Assembly (NCBI GenBank): GCA_036741235.1
Contig: DAINSQ010000045.1
Span: 1 to 29,771 of the forward strand
Source: JABWBR01 sp036741235
GTDB taxonomy: Bacteria; Bacteroidota; Bacteroidia; Chitinophagales; Saprospiraceae
Direction of reading: 5' to 3'
Length of the DNA stretch: 29,771 bases
This document shows, piece after piece, positions 16,001 through 21,398 of this stretch. A model generated the notes under the pieces. That model worked only from the letters and a program-made list of their open reading frames with translations, was not told where the DNA came from and ran no database searches. The position numbers were made by a program, and so were the translations under genes. The first letter of the stretch is position 1, and the number at the start of each line of letters is the position of its first letter.

Positions 16001-16327
16001 GCCCTGCGCGCCAACGAAACGCCGGTAGCCCTTTACGCTCCCATCACGCCGCTGAGCATTTTGGCGGGCACGGAAGACCCCGGCTTGGTTGACCTGAAAC
16101 GCAACATCAAAGTATACCCCAACCCCACAACTGATGAGGTGGTGATCTATACCAAATACATGTTGCCGATAGCATCCATCGATATTCTCGATTCCAAAGG
16201 TCAGGACACGGGCGTGTCGGTAAGCAATACCAATCGCGTTTCGCTGGCCGGAATGCAGGCCGGGGTGTATATCCTGCGTTTGCAAATTGGCGAGCATGTA
16301 ATTCACCAGCGGGTGGTGAAGATGTGA
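13061..16327 (+). CDS. Giant T9SS-exported surface protein with six Cys-containing repeats, dockerin-like and cohesin-like domains
   Basis: A 1088-residue secreted protein. The start at 13061 (ATG) gives a compact signal peptide ending VVQAQ; ATG 13034 would add nine residues. After an N-terminal beta-domain (about 25-195) come six tandem repeats of about 90-95 residues (197-755). Each begins near CHIYDL or a variant, has a C-N-x-x-G turn, Y-x-D-L-P, I-G-P-L/F, and ends D/E-C. Repeats 5 and 6 (from 14762 and 15047) are nearly identical in parts. Next are two calcium-loop/dockerin-like motifs (GDADNDN near 759; DCNGNGLVNKADRE near 817), a cohesin-like domain (about 857-997) and a type A T9SS sorting domain (about 1011-1088; KVYPNPTTDEV ... 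GVYILRLQIGEH). The likely role is cell-surface adhesion or matrix assembly. A strong terminator follows. Confidence 0.9.
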   Translation: MNMSLSKLIPVIAMWLGTLAVVQAQTSNAACLAFEILQDSTFGGPAGTPPGTTILSDQGVNVNVLPVQTLDWTPLFGSLNVVEANPDFPASDGAMFCYDGINTAFNLTQFDGDIHHITVDYFGNLGPFNFSANGAWPLVLYALSEGTYNIGPGVEMTVDPSSPSQGTITFSGNLLSLLMGGMGLCLDNFCIHPQPVDCHIYDLVAEATPCNDQGQFFVHLNFQRQGTSSAFRVRINNEMFGPFGYDDLPLELGPFNGPTSNGWLVKVADAENDDCFDVAEIGPVNCGNSCDLAGSVDNLTIGCDGNFYAIPSFNLDYSGVSDSFTISSLGGFHATYAYADLPFTLGGLPVTNNNYDRLLICDQEHPDCCIEIDYDLPCSLEPCLITDLNATPLPCNDDGYYFVQLNFDYQNVGSHFRLRVDGQFYGEYSYADLPITVGPFAGDGVTGHTFRVVNPNPECSDVVEIGPIECGDGACNITNIIAEPHACDGGLYLVDLAFDAFHPGELGYLVFADGIISGPYDYSLPFITIGPFAGNGTEVIDILIIDMQNPTCYGYVEVGPIDCENQADCHIYDLVYDIIPCNAEGNFSVFLNFQYENAGGDGFVVVGNGQNYGAFSYADLPVTIGPLPGNGTTNYEFAVKDVNHPDCRDDVNVGIVDCDPQPDCHIFDMVAEVSDCNAEGQFTVTIDFQYENVGQNGFTVAGNGQNYGAFSYDDLPITIGPLPGNGEIDYEFGVKDVEHPDCRDFVELGFIDCTPGLVWPGDADNDNIARHFDLLRIGIANGAQGPPRATQGINWQGVPAANWNDFFADDVNFKYADCNGNGLVNKADREAILENYGETHGPVPPFEPTPSTPADPPVFLNIPNTPFPNGAVVEAPIVIGSDDIPVEALYGVAFTIEYNPQVIDPASITIQYPNTSWLGINNENLITINKNYPGEGLVEIALTRLNHTNAGGHGPVAVFRGVIDDIAGMTQVDMQVTKIRALRANETPVALYAPITPLSILAGTEDPGLVDLKRNIKVYPNPTTDEVVIYTKYMLPIASIDILDSKGQDTGVSVSNTNRVSLAGMQAGVYILRLQIGEHVIHQRVVKM
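13649..15319 (+). repeat. Six tandem ~280-bp coding repeats
   Basis: Coding repeats begin near 13649 and end near 15319. The most alike are repeat 5 (14762-15046) and repeat 6 (15047-15319), which share long runs including GGCCAAAACTACGGCGCC, implying recent duplication. Repeats 1, 3 and 4 are more diverged and repeat 2 is the most divergent. Confidence 0.8.
16243..16325 (+). repeat. Direct repeat copy A (T9SS sorting-domain tail)
   Basis: This 83-bp stretch at the end of the giant gene matches 17708-17790 at 79 positions. The first 57 bases are identical (16243-16299 = 17708-17764). It encodes LAGMQAGVYILRLQIGEHV and the last residues of the sorting domain. Confidence 0.95.
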
Positions 16328-16333
16328 GTTATA

Positions 16334-16366
16334 AGGCGTCTCAGGTAGCTGAGGCGCCTTTTTTTT
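16334..16366 (+). terminator. Rho-independent terminator
   Basis: AGGCGTCTCAG (16334-16344) pairs with CTGAGGCGCCT (16349-16359) over 11 bp including one G-U, with a 4-base loop. The stem is followed by eight T (16359-16366). It lies seven bases after the stop of the giant surface-protein gene and separates it from the toxin-antitoxin pair. Confidence 0.9.
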
Positions 16367-16382
16367 GTGGATGTCGTATTAA

Positions 16383-16421
16383 AACACGTATTGCATTGTT
16401 GACCAGCAACACGTATCTTTG
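16383..16421 (+). promoter_or_regulatory. Promoter and possible operator of the toxin-antitoxin pair
   Basis: TATCTTTG at 16414-16421 is a full -7 match, with TTG at 16391-16393 (spacer 20). A 9-bp direct repeat AACACGTAT lies at 16383-16391 and 16408-16416, 25 bases apart, touching the -33 and -7 elements. A TGTTG/CAACA inverted pair (16397-16401/16407-16411) sits between. This layout suits autorepression by a ribbon-helix-helix antitoxin (inference). Confidence 0.55.
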
Positions 16422-16433
16422 TAAAAAAAAGTC

Positions 16434-16688
16434 ATGATTACGAAATTAACTTTGACCCTGGAGAAGGAGGTCATTGAAACCGCAAAAGAATACGCAAAAG
16501 AAAAAGGACAGAGTCTTTCCGACCTGGTAGAAAATTATTTCAAGCTAATTACCAAAGGACGAAGAGAGATTCAACCGGAACAATTGTCGCCAAGAATCCA
16601 GAGGTTAAGGGGCATCATAACACTTGATAATGATTTTGACTATAAAAAAGTACTAACAGAAGAATTATCAAAAAAATATGGTATCTAA
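16434..16688 (+). CDS. Ribbon-helix-helix antitoxin (DUF6364-like)
   Basis: An 84-residue protein whose first 40 residues (KLTLTLEKEVIETAKEYAKE followed by KGQSLSDLVENYF) form a beta strand and two helices typical of ribbon-helix-helix DNA-binding antitoxins, closest to the DUF6364 type. The acidic/basic C-terminal half would wrap the toxin. It overlaps the PIN toxin gene by 11 bases (ATG 16678 inside the last codons), the classic antitoxin-first arrangement. Base composition is clearly AT-richer than the flanking giant gene, suggesting acquisition. A strong promoter with direct repeats lies immediately upstream, consistent with autoregulation. Confidence 0.85.
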   Translation: MITKLTLTLEKEVIETAKEYAKEKGQSLSDLVENYFKLITKGRREIQPEQLSPRIQRLRGIITLDNDFDYKKVLTEELSKKYGI

Positions 16689-17106
16689 AATTTTCATAGA
16701 TTCCGATGTGGTAATTGACTTTTTTACCGACAGGGAACCGTTTGCAAATCCAGCCAGCGAAATATTTGAGTTAAGTGAACGAGGCGAATTGGAGCTCTAT
16801 ATTTCGGCTGTAAGTATCAACAACATATACTACATTTTAAGAAAATATCTGGATCATAAAAAAGCTATTCAAATAATAGAGGAGCTTACAGAAATGACCC
16901 AGATCGCAGGAACGACAAGAACCGAAATAATCCAGGCGCTAAAAAATGACTTTAAAGATTTTGAAGATTCGATACAATATTCAACTGCATTGACGATTGA
17001 TGGTGTGGAGGCTATCGTCACCCGAAATACAAAAGACTATGAAAAATCTGAAATTGCCGTTTTTACCCCAGAGAACTATTTAAAATCAAAAGGAAATGGG
17101 AGCTAA
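16678..17106 (+). CDS. PIN-domain toxin (VapC-like ribonuclease)
   Basis: A 142-residue PIN-domain protein. The N-terminal strand FIDSDVVIDFF gives D8/D10 as metal ligands. The second helix region SAVSINNIYYILRK (43-56) has Asn where many VapC proteins have Glu, a pattern I associate with one Bacteroidota/cyanobacterial PIN subgroup. DFEDSIQYSTA (94-104) supplies D97, and VTRNTKDY (114-121) supplies the distal site with D120. PIN toxins usually cleave RNA, often tRNA or rRNA, and are neutralised by the partner encoded just before. AT-rich like its antitoxin and unlike its neighbours. Confidence 0.85.
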   Translation: MVSKIFIDSDVVIDFFTDREPFANPASEIFELSERGELELYISAVSINNIYYILRKYLDHKKAIQIIEELTEMTQIAGTTRTEIIQALKNDFKDFEDSIQYSTALTIDGVEAIVTRNTKDYEKSEIAVFTPENYLKSKGNGS

Positions 17107-17153
17107 TCGTGTTGGAAGAAACACCGTTAATTGAACACAACCCATCCACAACC

Positions 17154-17792
17154 ATGACTGCCGCAAGCAAACGCCAACTCTACACCGAAATTGGCGCTTC
17201 CTCGCTGGGCACATTAATCGAGTGGTACGACTTTTACATATTTGGCAGTCTGGCCACCATCCTCTCCGAAAAATTTTTCCCGTCGAGCAACCCCACGGCG
17301 GCTTTTCCGGCCACGCCGGCCACCTTTGCGGCGGGTTTTATCGTCAGGCCTTTCGGCGCATTGGTATTTGGCAGGCTGGGAGACATCATCGGCCGGAAGC
17401 ACACCTTTTTGCTCACGCCGGTACTGATGGGCGGATCGACCTTTGCCATCGGCGTCATACCGGCGTATGAAAATTTTGCCTGGGCGCCAATTTAAAAATG
17501 GTATTGCTGACCTTGTTTGGCGCCACCATGGGCCAGGGCGTGGTTTGGTATACCGGGCAATTTTATGCCCAGACCTTTTTGCTAAAAACCTGTAGCCTCG
17601 CAACCTACCCAGACCAATACCTGGATTGGCAATGCCCTGCTTGTAGCTACGCCCTTTTTTATTGTATTCGGCTGGCTGAGCGATAACATAGGCCGAAAAT
17701 CCATTATGCTGGCCGGAATGCAGGCCGGGGTGTATATCCTGCGTTTGCAAATTGGCGAGCATGTGTTGCACCAGCGGGTAGTGAAGATGTAA
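17154..17792 (+). pseudogene. Broken MFS (MHS-type) transporter fused to a T9SS sorting-domain tail
   Basis: The reading starts like a metabolite:H+ symporter of the MFS: SSLGTLIEWYDFYIFGSLA, GFIVRPFGALVFGRLGDIIG. After WAP (17481-17489) it jumps by deletion to NLKMVLLTLFGATMGQGVVW in another frame (from about 17489), losing the expected middle helices. Near 17600 there is a further +1 shift, after which GNALLVATPFFIVFGWLSDN continues to IMLAGM. At LAGM the sequence switches in frame to QAGVYILRLQIGEHV and the sorting-domain end, stopping at 17790-17792. The C-terminal helices are absent. About 210 codons remain, against over 400 in intact MHS transporters. It cannot make a working transporter. 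A GTG at 17109 gives a longer frame, but ATG 17154 fits the family. Confidence 0.85.
17708..17790 (+). repeat. Direct repeat copy B (T9SS sorting-domain tail)
   Basis: The partner of 16243-16325, in the same orientation 1465 bases downstream, with four differences all in the last 26 bases. One codon pair reads GTG TTG (Val-Leu) instead of GTA ATT (Val-Ile), so the copy stays sorting-domain-like at protein level and may derive from a paralogue. Confidence 0.95.
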
Positions 17793-17814
17793 ACCGCGGT
17801 TGCTTGTAGTAGAA

Positions 17815-17854
17815 AGTCCGCAGCCCGATTTTCATATAAATCGGTCTGCGGGCT
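17815..17854. terminator. Hairpin after the chimeric pseudogene
   Basis: 17-base arms (17815-17831 and 17838-17854) pair at 15 of 17 positions around the 6-base loop TCATAT. GC-rich stem, no long T-run. It lies 22 bases after the pseudogene stop and could be the original terminator of the gene that donated the sorting-domain tail. Confidence 0.45.
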
Positions 17855-17919
17855 AATCATATATAGATGGTAATTGTATGTTAAGGAATTGATATAGATA
17901 TTTTCACGCTAACGAGTCG

Positions 17920-17927
17920 TATATTTG
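17920..17927 (+). promoter_or_regulatory. -7 element for the molybdopterin-binding-like gene
   Basis: TATATTTG is a full TAnnTTTG match 48 bases before the ATG at 17976. No clear -33 TTG. Confidence 0.45.
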
Positions 17928-17975
17928 TCTTTCGGTTGTTATCGTCGCTTATTCTTTACCTAACGACATTAGCGT

Positions 17976-18491
17976 ATGAAAAAAATTGTTACCATTTTCT
18001 TTGTCGCCTGGTATATTAGTTGCTTTTCTCAAAATAAAATTGCTCCTACGGCAACAATTTCCATAACAGGAGCAGTCATTAACAAACAGGAAATCGACAT
18101 CGCAGCTATCCGACAAATTCCCTCCAGAAACATTGGAAAGGTAACCATTACCAATCATAGCGGAGAAAAAAGAGGCATGATCAAAAAATTAAGAGGGGTC
18201 CCGATCATAGAATTACTTAAAAACATACAAATTGACAATAATAATCCAAAACAATTAAGTGAATACTATCTTGTTTTCCAGGCTTCTGACGGCTATAAAG
18301 TCGTTTACTCGTGGAATGAGCTATTCAATACTTCAACAGGTTCTAATACATTTATTGTGACAGAAAAAGAAGGGACGCCCCTGGAAAATATGGCTGAAAG
18401 CATCATGGTAATTACTCCCAAAGATATACAAACGGGGCGGAGATACATTAAGTGCATGAAGCAGATTACCGTAGTTCGTGCCGGAGAATAG
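17976..18491 (+). CDS. Exported molybdopterin-binding-like (sulfite-oxidase fold) protein
   Basis: A 171-residue protein with an N-terminal signal peptide (KKIVTIFFVAWYISCFSQ) and one domain. The order of segments, ISITGAVINK, KVTITNHSGEKRG, KLRGVPIIELLKNI, YYLVFQASDGYKVVYSWNEL and the late IMVITPKDIQTGRRYIKCM, resembles the small stand-alone oxidoreductase molybdopterin-binding domains found in the periplasm of Bacteroidota. In this type the catalytic Mo-ligand cysteine of full sulfite oxidases is usually lacking, and I see none at the expected place; C165-like KCM near the end is not it. Function and cofactor binding are uncertain. AT-richer than its neighbours. Its own promoter is upstream. 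Confidence 0.6.
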   Translation: MKKIVTIFFVAWYISCFSQNKIAPTATISITGAVINKQEIDIAAIRQIPSRNIGKVTITNHSGEKRGMIKKLRGVPIIELLKNIQIDNNNPKQLSEYYLVFQASDGYKVVYSWNELFNTSTGSNTFIVTEKEGTPLENMAESIMVITPKDIQTGRRYIKCMKQITVVRAGE

Positions 18492-18668
18492 CGGCGATGC
18501 GCATTACCGGTTTTAGCATATTTCTCAATATAAGTATGGGGGGTAAATAAATATAACGCCGCCGGAAATACTTTGCGAGCATTCCTCCATTGCTTATCTT
18601 AATGAGCGCCATAAATGCGTATGCATTGAGAAGATAGAGTAATCATACTTCCATTCTTCATTTTATAG

Positions 18669-18676
18669 TACCTTTG
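18669..18676 (+). promoter_or_regulatory. -7 element for the TIP30-like gene
   Basis: TACCTTTGC at 18669 matches TAnnTTTG and lies 23 bases before the TTG start at 18700, giving a short leader as for glmM. This supports the TTG start. Confidence 0.5.
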
Positions 18677-18699
18677 CCCTGAAATCAACCACCAATCGC

Positions 18700-19413
18700 T
18701 TGGAAATCGTCAAACACCACAAAACGGCGCTATTGGCAGGCGCTACCGGCTTGGTAGGCGGTTATTGCCTCCAATACCTGCTGGCGCACGAGGCCTACGA
18801 TAAAGTTGTGGTCTTCAGCCGTCGCCCGCTGAAAATATCGCATCCCAAATTGGAAGAACACGTCATCGACTTTGAAAAGCTGGGTAAATACCAACACCTT
18901 TTCAAAGGCGACGACCTGTTTATGTGCCTGGGGACAACAATGGCCAAAGCCGGCAGTAAAGCGGCTTTTTATGCCGTCGATTTTACATACCCCTACCAGA
19001 TAGCCCTGCTGGCCATCGAAAACGGAGTCAATCAGCTCTTGCTGGTCTCTTCCGTCGGCGCCGACCCCGAATCAATTTTTTTCTACAGCCGCGTAAAGGG
19101 CGATTTGGAAGTAGCCGTGAAAAAGCTGCCCTTCTGGGCTATACACATCTTCCAACCCTCCGTCCTGCTCGGCGAACGCAACGAAAACCGCTGGGGCGAA
19201 CAACTGGCGGGCCGACTGGCCAGGGGATTTGACTACCTCACCAACGGCCTGTTGACCAAATATCGCCCCGTGGAAGCAGAGGTGGTGGCTCAGGCAATGG
19301 TGAGCGCCGCACAGGGCCTTAAACCCGGCACTTTTGTGTATCCGTCGCATTTCCTGCAACGCCTGGCTGACGAACCTGGCAGGGCGCTTCACGGGGAGAA
19401 GGGGGGAGGGTGA
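18700..19413 (+). CDS. NAD(P)-binding atypical SDR, HTATIP2/TIP30-like
   Basis: A 237-residue protein with the atypical short-chain dehydrogenase pattern. GATGLVG (14-20) is the dinucleotide turn, VVVFSRRPL the second strand with basic residues that favour NADPH, and FMCLGTTMAKAGSK, LLLVSSVGAD and YSRVKGDLE supply the active-site Ser and Tyr-x3-Lys. HIFQPSVLLGER is typical of the HTATIP2/TIP30 group. The start is TTG 18700-18702; no in-frame ATG gives the complete glycine-rich motif. The last residues (GEKGGG) come from a purine-rich tract. The substrate is unknown. The gene is 143 bases upstream of gldC on the same strand, with a heptamer array between them. Confidence 0.85.
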   Translation: MEIVKHHKTALLAGATGLVGGYCLQYLLAHEAYDKVVVFSRRPLKISHPKLEEHVIDFEKLGKYQHLFKGDDLFMCLGTTMAKAGSKAAFYAVDFTYPYQIALLAIENGVNQLLLVSSVGADPESIFFYSRVKGDLEVAVKKLPFWAIHIFQPSVLLGERNENRWGEQLAGRLARGFDYLTNGLLTKYRPVEAEVVAQAMVSAAQGLKPGTFVYPSHFLQRLADEPGRALHGEKGGG

Positions 19414-19451
19414 TAAGGTGAGACTCTACGTAAACATTTAAACAACCAACA

Positions 19452-19543
19452 AACCTACAACCTACAACAAACCTACAACCTACAACCTACAACCTACAAC
19501 AAACCTACAACCTACAACCTACAACCTACAACCTACAACCTAC
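19452..19543 (+). repeat. AACCTAC heptamer array before gldC
   Basis: Twelve perfect AACCTAC units are arranged in groups of 2, 4 and 6 (19452-19465, 19470-19497, 19502-19543), separated by AACA. The array ends 13 bases before the gldC ATG and so fills most of the gap between the TIP30-like gene and gldC. The sequence on the sense strand is free of G and would be unstructured in RNA. Confidence 0.95.
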
Positions 19544-19556
19544 AACGACAACAACC

Positions 19557-19913
19557 ATGTCAGATCCAATAGCAAAAACATCCACCATCACCATTCGGGT
19601 AGGGCTCGACGAAACGGGCATACCCACGGCCATTAATTGGGAAGCGGAAGACGCCCCCGAACTCAAGGACCCGGTAGCGTGCAAAGCCATGTTGCTATCC
19701 TTTTTCAATGCGCAAACCAAGGAAACCATGAAAATCGACTTGTGGACCAAAGACATGCAAGTAGTTGAGATGGACCGCTTCATCTTTCAGACCCTGCGCG
19801 CCATGGCCGACACCTATTTCAAAGCCACACAAAACAGCAAACTGGCCGCCGATATGCAGCGTTTTGTTCAATATTTTGGCGAGCAAACCGAAATCATCCC
19901 GCGTCAACAATAA
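19557..19913 (+). CDS. gldC: Gliding motility protein GldC
   Basis: A 118-residue cytoplasmic protein matching GldC of Bacteroidota, required for full gliding in Flavobacterium though its molecular role is unclear. Visible features are the N-terminal strand STITIRVGLDETGIPTAINW, the acidic EAEDAPELKDPVACKAMLLS, the strand TMKIDLWTKDMQVVEMDRF and the long helix TLRAMADTYFKATQNSK, ending in VQYFGEQTEIIP. There is no signal peptide. The ATG lies directly after a heptamer repeat array, and no TAnnTTTG is visible in that array. gldC is therefore either cotranscribed with the TIP30-like gene or transcribed from within a repeat-altered leader. Its presence agrees with the three T9SS cargo genes in the window. 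Confidence 0.9.
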   Translation: MSDPIAKTSTITIRVGLDETGIPTAINWEAEDAPELKDPVACKAMLLSFFNAQTKETMKIDLWTKDMQVVEMDRFIFQTLRAMADTYFKATQNSKLAADMQRFVQYFGEQTEIIPRQQ

Positions 19914-19935
19914 GTCATGATTTGGCGGGACCTTA

Positions 19936-19965
19936 TTTTACAATCAAAGCTTTTAGTTAACTTTG
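19936..19965 (+). promoter_or_regulatory. Promoter of the glutaryl-CoA dehydrogenase gene
   Basis: TTTT at 19936-19939 and TAACTTTG at 19958-19965 are spaced 18-19 bases apart, a good Bacteroidetes promoter. The start codon lies 39 bases downstream. Confidence 0.6.
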
Positions 19966-20004
19966 TGCGACTTTTCATCCTAACCACACAATCAACGGAC
20001 AGTT

Positions 20005-21231
20005 ATGTATACGAATAACAATGGCGCAGGCGAGCACGCCGCTGTAAAGAGGGCCAGGGAAGACAAATACCAGCACCACGATTATTACAACCTCGACGAA
20101 TTATTGAGCGAGGAGCACCTGCTCGCCCGCGACGCCGTGCGCACCTGGGTAAAACAGGAAGTGACCCCCATTATTGAAGAATATGCCGACAAAGCGCAAT
20201 GCCCCACTCATTTGTTCAAAGGGCTGGCTGATATCGGCGCCTTCGGCCCCAGCATACCGGCAGAATATGGCGGCGGCGGTATGGATGAAATAGCTTACGG
20301 TGTGATCATGCAGGAGTTGGAACGCGGCGACTCCGGTATCCGCTCTATGGCTTCCGTACAAGGCTCGCTGGTGATGTACCCCATTTACAGCTTCGGCTCT
20401 GAAGAGCAGCGCCGCAAATACCTGCCCAAGCTGGGCAACGGCGAGTTCATCGGCTGCTTTGGATTGACCGAGCCTGACTACGGCTCGAACCCTACGGATA
20501 TGATCACGAATGTGAAGGATGACGGCGACGCCTACATCCTCAACGGCGCCAAGATGTGGATCACCAACTCGCCGGTAGCCGATATTGCAGTGGTATGGGC
20601 TCGCGACGAACAAGGCATCATCCGTGGCATGATCGTAGAACGCGATATGAAAGGATTCTCCACCCCCGAAATAAAAGGCAAATGGTCGTTGCGCGCCTCA
20701 ATCACCGGCGAGCTGGTCTTCGAAGACGTGCGCGTGCCTAAATCCAATGTACTGCCCAACGTTCAGGGCATGAAAGGGCCCTTGTCGTGTCTCAACAAAG
20801 CCCGCTATGGCATTGCCTGGGGCGCCATTGGGGCTGCGCTCGACTGCTACGACTCGGCGCTGCGTTATTCCAAAGAACGCATCCAATTCGGCAGGCCCAT
20901 CGGGCAATTCCAACTCCAGCAGAAAAAGCTGGCCGAGATGATTACCGAAATCACCAAAGCCCAACTGCTGACCTGGCGGCTTGGCACGCTGGCTAACGCC
21001 CACAAAGCCACGCCGGCGCAAATATCGATGGCCAAACGCAACAACGTCATGATGGCCCTCGAAATCGCCCGCGAGGCGCGCCAAATGCACGGCGGCATGG
21101 GAATCACCAATGAATACCCGGTCTTCCGCCACATGATGAATCTGGAAACCGTACTGACTTACGAAGGCACCCACGATATTCACCTGCTGATTACAGGTAT
21201 GGATATCACAGGTTTGAATGCTTTTAAATAA
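20005..21231 (+). CDS. gcdH: Glutaryl-CoA dehydrogenase (acyl-CoA dehydrogenase family)
   Basis: A 408-residue FAD enzyme. In the acyl-CoA dehydrogenase family it fits glutaryl-CoA dehydrogenase, which oxidatively decarboxylates glutaryl-CoA to crotonyl-CoA in lysine/tryptophan breakdown. Diagnostic stretches are RSMASVQGSLVMYPIYSFGS, FIGCFGLTEPDYGSNP (FAD/substrate binding), NGAKMWITNSPVADI, LNKARYGIAWGAIGAALDCY, and LTYEGTHDIH with the catalytic base E387. Length is normal. Other enzymes of the pathway are not adjacent. It has its own promoter and is followed by a hairpin at 21299-21325. Tryptophanase lies 8 kb away on the other strand and need not be linked. Confidence 0.9.
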   Translation: MYTNNNGAGEHAAVKRAREDKYQHHDYYNLDELLSEEHLLARDAVRTWVKQEVTPIIEEYADKAQCPTHLFKGLADIGAFGPSIPAEYGGGGMDEIAYGVIMQELERGDSGIRSMASVQGSLVMYPIYSFGSEEQRRKYLPKLGNGEFIGCFGLTEPDYGSNPTDMITNVKDDGDAYILNGAKMWITNSPVADIAVVWARDEQGIIRGMIVERDMKGFSTPEIKGKWSLRASITGELVFEDVRVPKSNVLPNVQGMKGPLSCLNKARYGIAWGAIGAALDCYDSALRYSKERIQFGRPIGQFQLQQKKLAEMITEITKAQLLTWRLGTLANAHKATPAQISMAKRNNVMMALEIAREARQMHGGMGITNEYPVFRHMMNLETVLTYEGTHDIHLLITGMDITGLNAFK

Positions 21232-21298
21232 TTGTAAGGGTTAAATACTAAGGCGCTAAACCTTATTCAACACCTGCAAATAGTGAAATAAATAAGCA

Positions 21299-21325
21299 GT
21301 GGGCGGCTTAATTAAAGTCGCCCGC
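21299..21325 (+). terminator. Hairpin after gcdH
   Basis: An 11-bp stem (21299-21309 with 21315-21325, including two G-U type pairs) closes a 5-base AATTA loop. It is GC-rich (GGGCG/CGCCC) but followed by only a short T pair, so termination strength is uncertain. Confidence 0.5.
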
Positions 21326-21398
21326 TTCAACGTACAAAAAGGCCGCATCATCATTTTTTGCTAAAACAAAAACCAATTTGGCCTTTTTAAACGTTTAC

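Noticed and set aside
13814..16306. An 830-codon open frame on the minus strand opposite the giant surface-protein gene
   Set aside because: It lies wholly antisense to a gene with a signal peptide, repeats and a sorting domain. Its translation is Val/Ala/Gly/Asp-rich without recognisable motifs, as expected from the GC-rich third positions and few stop-making codons of the sense strand.
17109..17686. Two separate small membrane-protein genes (17109-17495 and 17498-17686)
   Set aside because: Together they are collinear pieces of one MFS transporter with a deletion and frame shifts; neither has a complete domain.
16367..17815. Insertion sequence or transposon between the two direct repeats
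   Set aside because: No transposase or integrase frame, no terminal inverted repeats, and the flanking repeats are coding sequence of a sorting domain rather than a target-site duplication.
18595..18640. Imperfect hairpin upstream of the TIP30-like gene
   Set aside because: Only short arms with a bulge pair; not stronger than expected by chance in AT-rich spacer DNA.
19452..19543. CRISPR array
   Set aside because: The repeated unit is only 7 bp, the separators are a constant AACA, there are no unique spacers and no cas genes nearby.
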